This document shows positions 54,636-62,154 of a DNA stretch of 64,000 nt, piece after piece. Numbering within the stretch: the stretch's first letter is position 1; each line of letters starts with the position of its first letter. The stretch lies in the NCBI RefSeq assembly GCF_029087225.1, contig NZ_JARFJD010000009.1, forward strand, positions 1 to 64,000, read 5' to 3'. This DNA comes from Limnobacter olei. Lineage in GTDB: Bacteria > Pseudomonadota > Gammaproteobacteria > Burkholderiales > Burkholderiaceae_B. A program made the position numbers and the translations under genes. A model generated the notes under the pieces. That model did not search any database. It was given only the letters and a program-made list of their open reading frames with translations, and was not told the DNA's origin.

Positions 54636-55985
54636 TTACGCTCCCACTGCGGCTTTCAGGGCCAGCAGTTCGGATTGAAATGCTTCGCGGTCGTAGGCCT
54701 CGTCATTGCTAAGTAATTTCAGCAAACGGCCCATTTTTGAATTCACGGTTTGCGCAATGCGCGAATTGCCTTTTCGGGCCAGGCCATTGGCCACGCTGCT
54801 GATCGACATGTAGGCTTGTTCCGCACCGGCGAAATCAGCGTATTGGTTATTGGCTGCCATATTCACCAGGTCTTTCAGGATTTTCTCCAACACTTGCTCG
54901 TTGAATGGAACCGTGGCCACCACTTTTCGCACGGTGTTCAGTTGCGCATGAAGTATGTTTGCGGCGCGTTCAACTTCAGCGAAGTTGGCGGCTGGTGAAG
55001 TGCTTGCAATGTGCAACTGGTTCACCAGTTTGGCAATGTCGCTGCTGTGTTGCGGTGCGGCTGCGCGAACAATGGCCTGAACCATGATGAGGCTGGAGTT
55101 GTTGATGCGTGCTTGCCCTGGGCTGCGCGCCAGGTCTTTGGACCAGTCTTTCTTGCTCATGGGTGAGTGGCAGGCATGGCAGTCGAACATCATGAGTTCA
55201 GGCATGATGCCCTGGCGATTCCTCTTGGTGTCTGCGATCAATTCCAGCAAATTGGCGCTGCTTGCAAATTGCCCCATCGCCCAGATTTTTCCTGCGTCAT
55301 ATGCGCCTTTGCGTTTCACCCAGTCGTCGTCGATTCGGTAGTGCGGTGGTTCAAGTGCCATGAAAGTTTCCACTTCAATGGAAATGCGTGGGTGGCCCGC
55401 GCCCATGATTTGATGGGTAATCGGGCGGCTTGAATCGCCCACATGGCAACTGGTACACAGCTTGGCAGCGGAATAAGGGTCGCTGGTGGGGTACAGGCCA
55501 TTCTCAATGTTTTTCGCATGGGTGGCTTTGGGCTCCACATGGGTTTTAATCCATTTCTCCGCCGGGCCGTGGCAGGCTTCGCAATTCACACCATCGCTTT
55601 TGTCAAAGCGCGTACCTTGCTTGGAGGCCGGTACATTGTGGCTGTGGCAATCCAGGCAAACTTTGGCTTCATGGGCTGGTTGGGCAAGCCCCATGTTTTT
55701 GGCAATGCGTTGCGATTGTGCATTCTTTAACACCGCATAGGCCTGGGTGTGTGGGTCTTCGCGCAGCCAGGTGGTGTATTCATTTTGCAAAACAGGAGTT
55801 GCTGTGCGTTCAGCAATGCTGCCATGGCAGGTGCTGCTGGCACAGTTCACTGTGCCCACCGATTGATGGGGCGATTGGTGCGGCATGGTTTGGGCCATGC
55901 CAGCAGTAGGCGCAGCCAGCAACAAGCTTGTGCCTAGCGCAAGCAACAGGCAATTGAAGCATCGGTTCAAGGCATTTGCTTTCAT
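54636..55985 (-). CDS. Cytochrome c554-like multihaem c-type protein
   Basis: 449 residues. Signal peptide (FNCLLLALGTSLLLAAPTAGMA). Four CxxCH sites (CLDCH, CEACH, CTSCH, CHACH) plus a CASSTCH sequence (CX4CH) at the front, ~46-52, resembling a fifth site. The front domain (VNCASSTCHGSIAE...LREDPHTQAYAVL) matches the cytochrome c554 family. Periplasmic electron carrier. AAAGGA 7 nt before the ATG; 3 bp from the decahaem gene. Confidence 0.88.
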   Translation of the reverse strand: MKANALNRCFNCLLLALGTSLLLAAPTAGMAQTMPHQSPHQSVGTVNCASSTCHGSIAERTATPVLQNEYTTWLREDPHTQAYAVLKNAQSQRIAKNMGLAQPAHEAKVCLDCHSHNVPASKQGTRFDKSDGVNCEACHGPAEKWIKTHVEPKATHAKNIENGLYPTSDPYSAAKLCTSCHVGDSSRPITHQIMGAGHPRISIEVETFMALEPPHYRIDDDWVKRKGAYDAGKIWAMGQFASSANLLELIADTKRNRQGIMPELMMFDCHACHSPMSKKDWSKDLARSPGQARINNSSLIMVQAIVRAAAPQHSSDIAKLVNQLHIASTSPAANFAEVERAANILHAQLNTVRKVVATVPFNEQVLEKILKDLVNMAANNQYADFAGAEQAYMSISSVANGLARKGNSRIAQTVNSKMGRLLKLLSNDEAYDREAFQSELLALKAAVGA

Positions 55986-55988
55986 GGC

Positions 55989-58900
55989 TTAATCCTTTCT
56001 GAAAGCCACTGAATTGACTTTGGGCTTGGGCAGGTAGTTTTCTTTTTCAACCTTGTCGGTCACAGTCCACAAGCGGCCATCGGGGCGAAGGTAAAACGCC
56101 TCCATTTCCTTGCGGGTGAACGGGCGTGATCCAATGCGACCAAACACGGCAATTTGCCCGCCTGTTTCATCCACGGCGCGATCCCGGTCCAAACCTTTGG
56201 ATACCGACAAAGCCGGGCTGGGCGTTTTGCGCCATGCAATCAGTTCAGGCTTGGGTGCAGGCGAGAAGCCATAGAATTTCGGCTGCGTGTCAGGCGATGT
56301 CAGTTGCAAAACTTTCAAACCATTGACACCGTCAGCCACATAGGCAAACAGGGATGCATTGGTCGAGCCCACCACCACATCATGCGCGTCATTCAGTTGC
56401 CCGTCTGCAGTAAATTGTTGGTACACCACGGGCTTGCGCGGGCGTTCAATGTCTACGATTACCAAGCCCTGTTTTTTAGCCGCCACATAGGCGTAGGTGC
56501 GTGCCAAATAAACCCGTTGTGCATCCGCCATGGGCACTACAGCACCGGTGTGTTCGGGCTTCTCAGGGTGGGTAATGTCGATCACTTCCAGCCCTTTGGC
56601 TGTGGTGGCAAACAGGTAGCGGAATTGCACTGCTGTGGCTCGGGCGTCCTGCAAGGGCAGGGTGGTAATGTGGCGCGGCTTTAGCGGGTTGTTGATGTCA
56701 ACAAACACCAGCCCCTTCGGCGTGGTGATGTAAGCGTAGTGCCCGCCCAAGGTGATGTGGCTTGCGCCATTCAACACACCATTCTCATTCCAGGTTACAG
56801 CACGTTCGAAGAAGTTGTTGCGGGGTTCACCGTCTGCCAGCGTGTTCACATTCACTGCAATCAGGCCTTCTTCGCTGTCGGTGATGAATGCATAGTTGTA
56901 AATGGGGTGGAAGGGCTGTTCCATATTGGTAACGCGCATCAGGTCGCCCTGGTTTTTCTCGGGGTTGATGGGCTGGTTGGTGGGCAAGGCCATGCAAGTC
57001 GCATTTTTGGAAGCCACATGGGTGTCGTGACCAAGCGGGCTGAACGGTGCAGTGATCACTCGTTGCCCATAGCCTTTGTTGGCCACACTGGCTGCGTCAT
57101 AGGCGCGGAAACCGCCTTTTCCTTCTGCCACAAACACATACTCGCCGCGCAACTGGATGCAGCTTGCCACGCCGCGCGTGGTGTGGTCCATCAGCGCGGG
57201 CACCACAGTGTCGGCCAGTTCGCGGTTGCGGTTCAGGTGATTTTGATAATAGTCCGGGTAGGCGTATTTGTGCAGGTAACTACCCAACACAGCCTGGGGT
57301 TCATCCCATTCGGTTACGGTAACCGCTGCAATGTGCTCCGTGCCACCTAGCCATGCATTGAACCCAATGAAGTTCACAAAGTTTGTGCCTTGTAACAACA
57401 GCTGCGCCATGATGGCGTTGTTGTCATCCTCGCGTGACAAGTGGCAATCGCTGCAGGTTTTTGTTTCTTCCTTGCGCTCGGTGTGAGGGTAGTGCGGCGC
57501 AAAGGCCTGCGAGGAAAAACCACTCGCAGCAATCGGTGGTTGCTGAATGTAAATTCGCTCCCGGTTCGCGTTCATCGATGAAAGAATCAAGGCCGAACTT
57601 GAGCGAATTGGCGCAATCCGATTGCCTTTCACCGGGCCATGCACGCCCAGCTGGAACATGTCATCGCGGGCCACTTGCGGGTTGTAGGTGGCGTAGTTTC
57701 GGGTTTCCCCGCCTTCATAGTGCAAGCGCTCGGTTTTCCAGTTGGCTTGAATGGGCAAGTGGCAACCCGCGCAGCTGGTGGTCCAGCTTAAGTGGCAGGT
57801 AAAGCAAGTCATCTTGTCGTTGTCGTGCGCCAGTTCCTTCACGCCAGGGCCCCATTTGCCGTCTTGACCTTCCGCGCCGGCACCCATCAGTTTCGCGCGT
57901 GCGGCTTTGGCGTTGTACTGTGGGTGGGCCGGGTTCATATTGTCTTTGACCAAACTCATTTCCCATTCTTTTTTAGGGTCAAGCGCAGCTCGCTGGTAGA
58001 GTTTTCCATCCCGCCATTCAAATCGTTTGCGGCCGTCTTGCGTGCGCAGTTGGGTAAGGTCGGTGCCGCCAGGTGGTGAGGCTGGGCCGCTGGTGCGCAG
58101 CGTGGGGTATTTGGTGGCTGTGCCATGGCAATCGGCACAATCTACTTCAACTGCAGCAGCCACTTCGCCATAAATGTGACCATTGCCGTGCATGTCTTGG
58201 GCAAAGTGACAGTCAACGCAGTGCATCCCTATGTCCAGGTGAATCGAACTCAGGTGAACGGCCTTGTCGAATTTCTTGGGATCATCGTCGGCAACCACAT
58301 TGCCCTGCGCATCCAGCAAAGCACCTTTGCGGTTGCGCTTGAAAACCGCACGGAAGTTCCAGCCGTGGCCGTGGTAATCGGCAAATTGCGTGTCTTTCAG
58401 TTTGCTGTTGAGCGTTGAAACGTTTTTGAGGAATTCAGGATCGCTCCACTTGCCACGCACCGCGGCTTCTTCGGGGTTGCGATCCAGAATTTCACGCATT
58501 TCAGAATCGGTGGGGTAACGTTGCTTTTCTGGCCACATGTGCGGCGCGTCGCTTTCGTAGTCCCACATGATGTAGCCGTAATAGCTGTTCACAAACACGT
58601 TGGGCTGGTGCATGTGGCACACCATGCACTGTGAGCTTGGAATGGCGCGTGTGAATTCATGCTTCACCGGATGACCACTTTCATTTTTTGCAATGGTCGG
58701 GTCCACTGTTTGCGTGGTGCCATCATGACCAAACTTGGCATAGGGCCCTGCATGTTTTGGGTCACGGTCATTGGTGTAAATGGTGTGGCAGCCCGTACAA
58801 CCCGATGAACGGTAGTCGCCTGGTTGCTCATTGGTGCCCAGGAACCAAAGATGCGGATCGTTCAAACGAGTCTTGGTCACGTTGATCAAGGGCACGGCAA

Positions 58901-59888
58901 TACGCTGGCCGGTGCCAGGGCCTCGGTTGGATTGCTTGATGTCGGGCCGCCCCGGTTCGTCCAGTCGCTGAATTTGACCCAAAACGTTGGGTAAACCCAC
59001 TTCAGGAAAGATGCTGTTGATCACTTTGCCGCCACGTTCGAACACGCGGAAAATGTCACCAGGGGGCGCGGTTTCCCAAGCGGGCAAGGGCGCCAGTTCA
59101 TTCAGAATACCCTTGTGAACAAACAGCTCATTGTTGGCCTCCACCGGGTTTTTCAGTAAACCAGGTTTTCCGTCTTGCGTGTAAGCCTCGCCAAGAATGT
59201 AGCGCTTGTAAGGCAAAATTCCGTTGTTGTACGATGCCCCGCCCCACAACATCGCCGATGTACTCATCAAGCTGCGCTCTTGGGCCTGAATGATCGGCAA
59301 GTGGCATGCACCGCAGGCCTCGCGTGCCACACGCAGGTCGCCGGGGTTGACGAAGCGGATGTAGGCAGGGTGCTCTTTGTTGAGCTTGGCGTACGAACGC
59401 TTAGGGTTGGCCGACGAAGGGTAGTTCCAGAACTTCTCGTTTCGTGGCGCAATGTGCGCTTTGTCCAGTGCGGCCCGGTATTCAGGTGCAAAGCCTTTTT
59501 CACGCGCGGCGCGGGTGTGGTCATAGGCCAGCGTGCCTTGCTTTTGCTCTTTGCCATTCCATTTCACGGTGGCGTCACCACCATGGCAATCGGTGCAACC
59601 CAACACCACACCGGGGTTGGCGTGCATGGTGTGTTCATCTGTTTGTGTGTGGCAGCTCATGCAGCCTTCGGTTTTAGCAAAGGCCTCCTGCGCAGTTTGC
59701 CGTTCAGGCGCATGGGGTGCCATGGTATAGCTTTTTTCAGGCAGCTTTTCACTGGCAGCATGGGCTACATCGCTGATAAGCAATGTGGAAACAGTCGCCA
59801 CCGCGAAACCCAAGCCAAGCAGCCAGCCCTGCCAGCGATCTTTGCTGGCGGGCTTTGTGGGAGGAGCAATGGCGTTATTCAAATTCAT
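55989..59888 (-). CDS. Decahaem c-type cytochrome with C-terminal LVIVD repeats
   Basis: 1299 residues from the ATG at 59888 (a TTG at 59894 is in frame). N-terminal signal/anchor (GWLLGLGFAVATVSTLLIS). Ten CxxCH sites: CMSCH, CTDCH, CGACH, CTGCH, CMVCH, CVDCH, CADCH, CFTCH, CAGCH, CSDCH, all in residues ~76-850. ~930-1230: LVIVD-type repeats (GLVFVDINNPLKPRHIT, GLEVIDITHPEKPEHTG, GLVIVDIERPRKPVVY), probably a beta-propeller. Exported electron-transfer protein; size and haem count suit an envelope or extracellular conduit. 10 bp after the barrel gene. Confidence 0.9.
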   Translation of the reverse strand: MNLNNAIAPPTKPASKDRWQGWLLGLGFAVATVSTLLISDVAHAASEKLPEKSYTMAPHAPERQTAQEAFAKTEGCMSCHTQTDEHTMHANPGVVLGCTDCHGGDATVKWNGKEQKQGTLAYDHTRAAREKGFAPEYRAALDKAHIAPRNEKFWNYPSSANPKRSYAKLNKEHPAYIRFVNPGDLRVAREACGACHLPIIQAQERSLMSTSAMLWGGASYNNGILPYKRYILGEAYTQDGKPGLLKNPVEANNELFVHKGILNELAPLPAWETAPPGDIFRVFERGGKVINSIFPEVGLPNVLGQIQRLDEPGRPDIKQSNRGPGTGQRIAVPLINVTKTRLNDPHLWFLGTNEQPGDYRSSGCTGCHTIYTNDRDPKHAGPYAKFGHDGTTQTVDPTIAKNESGHPVKHEFTRAIPSSQCMVCHMHQPNVFVNSYYGYIMWDYESDAPHMWPEKQRYPTDSEMREILDRNPEEAAVRGKWSDPEFLKNVSTLNSKLKDTQFADYHGHGWNFRAVFKRNRKGALLDAQGNVVADDDPKKFDKAVHLSSIHLDIGMHCVDCHFAQDMHGNGHIYGEVAAAVEVDCADCHGTATKYPTLRTSGPASPPGGTDLTQLRTQDGRKRFEWRDGKLYQRAALDPKKEWEMSLVKDNMNPAHPQYNAKAARAKLMGAGAEGQDGKWGPGVKELAHDNDKMTCFTCHLSWTTSCAGCHLPIQANWKTERLHYEGGETRNYATYNPQVARDDMFQLGVHGPVKGNRIAPIRSSSALILSSMNANRERIYIQQPPIAASGFSSQAFAPHYPHTERKEETKTCSDCHLSREDDNNAIMAQLLLQGTNFVNFIGFNAWLGGTEHIAAVTVTEWDEPQAVLGSYLHKYAYPDYYQNHLNRNRELADTVVPALMDHTTRGVASCIQLRGEYVFVAEGKGGFRAYDAASVANKGYGQRVITAPFSPLGHDTHVASKNATCMALPTNQPINPEKNQGDLMRVTNMEQPFHPIYNYAFITDSEEGLIAVNVNTLADGEPRNNFFERAVTWNENGVLNGASHITLGGHYAYITTPKGLVFVDINNPLKPRHITTLPLQDARATAVQFRYLFATTAKGLEVIDITHPEKPEHTGAVVPMADAQRVYLARTYAYVAAKKQGLVIVDIERPRKPVVYQQFTADGQLNDAHDVVVGSTNASLFAYVADGVNGLKVLQLTSPDTQPKFYGFSPAPKPELIAWRKTPSPALSVSKGLDRDRAVDETGGQIAVFGRIGSRPFTRKEMEAFYLRPDGRLWTVTDKVEKENYLPKPKVNSVAFRKD

Positions 59889-59904
59889 CAACAAACAACC
59901 TGCC

Positions 59905-62154
59905 TTAAAAACTCAAAATCACGTTGAACAAAAACGAGTAAGGGTCTTTGTCTTCCGGGAACAATTCTTTGTAGCCCTTGCCCGGTAACAGTTTGGCAAA
60001 CGACCCGTTCACCACAATGTTTTGCGAGAAGAAGGGCCGGTACTGAAAACCCACCGACGCATCAATACCCAAATCCGTGGAAGGTGGGCGTTGCTGGCGC
60101 AAGGTGCCCAACACATTGGTGTTGTCGAACTCAAGCTTGTTGACGTTGGCCACCAAACGAAGCTCGGGCAATACATCAATATCGGCACCAATACCCAGCA
60201 GCAACAGGCCTGGGTTGATGAAATTCGATTGCCCCTGTTCTTTGCTTGAACGCAAGGAGGGCAACACACCGTTTCGGCCCGACAAAGCCACACCACCACC
60301 GCCAATTAAAGGAATATTCTGACGGATGAAAAAGCTGGTGTCGGCCCCTGCAAACTGGGGGTTCTCGAATATGGCATCGAAGCCCTCGGCTTTTCCATCG
60401 AAAGGATCTTCGTCGCCCGACGCATACAGGAAGCTGCCACGCAAACGGAACCAGTCAAAATCGCGCGACAATTCTGTGGCGTGAAAGAATGCATCAATGT
60501 CTTGCTCGCGCTGGGCAAGCGGGTGCCTGTCTGTTTTACCCGTGGCGTAGTAGGTTGAAGTGGTAATGTTCATGCGGCCGTAGTGGCCATCACCGCTGAA
60601 ACCAAAATAATCCACATGGTAGCCAAACGGCTTTTGGTCGCCAAGCGATGAAGGGCGCGCCAGAAATCCGTTCGCATCAAAATAACGTTCACCGTCTTCA
60701 TCGTTGCGGTTGTGGATATAAGAAACCTGACTGGTGAAACCCAAAAACGGAAAGTCTTGCCGATACAGGTTGGCCACGAAAAAATCATCGTCGCGCAGGT
60801 CTTGCCGAATATCATTCAGCCCACTGTTGGTGTCTTTTTCAACCCGCCTGAAATAGCCGATGTTGTATTGGTAAATGTTGTTGTTGCGGTTGCCAAACAG
60901 GCGAATACCCATGGGCAGGTCTTGGAACAGAAAGCCCCGGAAGTCGCTGATGAATGGCTGAATACCCACGCGCAAGCTGTCGAAATCGTAGCGATCTGAC
61001 ACGTTGCGAAGATGCACATCCACAAATGCTTCTTGGATACCCACAAACCCTTCACGGCGAACATCGCCGGAAGACGAGGCAATTTTCAGCAAGCGGTCTT
61101 CATTGACGCGCACATCGGTGTAGTTGAACACCGGGGTCAAGCGGAATTCATAATCAGGTGGTTTGAAAGTAGTGTTGCCTTTGGTCAACGACAAACTCAC
61201 GATCAGGTTGTGGGCAAAAATCGATTGCTCACCATCACCGAAAATATTGGCCTGCCCACCAGTGGTGGATGTAGCTGGCGGCACAGGAACCGGGAAGTTG
61301 CGTTGCTCATACAGCGTGTCGGCAATAATACCCAAGTTAAAAAACCAGTCGGGGCCCAGTGTGTTTTGCAACACAGGCAGGTCGCCCTTGATCACGTTCT
61401 GGTTGTAGGGGTCGAACAGGGGAAACTTGAAACCCAGCGATTGCATAATTCGCCAGCGATCAGGCACTGCTACTGTTTCGCGTGGCAGGTTGGGCAAAGG
61501 TGGGGGCACCTGGCTCGGGTCGATCACGGGTATGGCAATGTCACGCGGCACAATGGGTGTATCGCGGCCAGGAATGGCGCGTTGTACCTGTGGTGTTTGT
61601 GGAATTGAATTGGGGACTATGCCCGGTGTGGCAGTACTTGAAGGGCGTATGCCAGTGCCTGCTTTGTCTTGCAGCACATCGGCTGAAAATGCGCGGGGCG
61701 CAAACACGCCCAGCGATTGTTCACCGTACTGGCCGGTGCCTTGTTGCACCCAGCCGTCGGTGCTGCCTAGGAAGCCACCCAAGAGGCTGTCCTGAATACG
61801 AACCCGGTACCAGCCGTCTTTCTCTTCATACGCATCGACCAACTGACCCTTGAAAAACTCGCCAATCGCGCGAGATTCCTTGTTGGGTTTTGTGTACACC
61901 ACGCTTCGATTGTCAAACACTTGCAGCAACACCAGCGGGCGTTCGGCGTTTTCAAGTTCCGCAACTTCTGGAATGCCCGCCACTTTCCGGGTAACTTTCT
62001 CAACGGTTTCTGTCACCTGGGCAACAAGGTTGGGTTTTGTTTCGCTGCGAATGTCTGCCCGAATTTGTGCAATTGCGGGCACGGGCAGCAAGCCAGCCAA
62101 AATAAGCCCGATGGCCAGTGGTTTCAAACGCATGATGTTGTTGTTCTTCTTCAT
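59905..62154 (-). CDS. Outer-membrane beta-barrel protein with N-terminal SH3-like domain
   Basis: 749 residues from the ATG at 62154, whose ATGA overlaps the stop of the upstream gene; the ATG at 62166 is also possible. Signal peptide (LKPLAIGLILAGLLPVPAIA). ~80-140: bacterial SH3-like domain (VYTKPNKESRAIGEFFKGQLVDAYEEKDGWYRVRI). Pro-rich linker ~165-225. ~270-749: amphipathic beta strands ending in FNVILSF, the terminal aromatic of outer-membrane barrels. Placement between a haem-protein gene and multihaem cytochromes suggests a porin-cytochrome-like partner. No homologue recognised. Confidence 0.75.
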   Translation of the reverse strand: MKKNNNIMRLKPLAIGLILAGLLPVPAIAQIRADIRSETKPNLVAQVTETVEKVTRKVAGIPEVAELENAERPLVLLQVFDNRSVVYTKPNKESRAIGEFFKGQLVDAYEEKDGWYRVRIQDSLLGGFLGSTDGWVQQGTGQYGEQSLGVFAPRAFSADVLQDKAGTGIRPSSTATPGIVPNSIPQTPQVQRAIPGRDTPIVPRDIAIPVIDPSQVPPPLPNLPRETVAVPDRWRIMQSLGFKFPLFDPYNQNVIKGDLPVLQNTLGPDWFFNLGIIADTLYEQRNFPVPVPPATSTTGGQANIFGDGEQSIFAHNLIVSLSLTKGNTTFKPPDYEFRLTPVFNYTDVRVNEDRLLKIASSSGDVRREGFVGIQEAFVDVHLRNVSDRYDFDSLRVGIQPFISDFRGFLFQDLPMGIRLFGNRNNNIYQYNIGYFRRVEKDTNSGLNDIRQDLRDDDFFVANLYRQDFPFLGFTSQVSYIHNRNDEDGERYFDANGFLARPSSLGDQKPFGYHVDYFGFSGDGHYGRMNITTSTYYATGKTDRHPLAQREQDIDAFFHATELSRDFDWFRLRGSFLYASGDEDPFDGKAEGFDAIFENPQFAGADTSFFIRQNIPLIGGGGVALSGRNGVLPSLRSSKEQGQSNFINPGLLLLGIGADIDVLPELRLVANVNKLEFDNTNVLGTLRQQRPPSTDLGIDASVGFQYRPFFSQNIVVNGSFAKLLPGKGYKELFPEDKDPYSFLFNVILSF

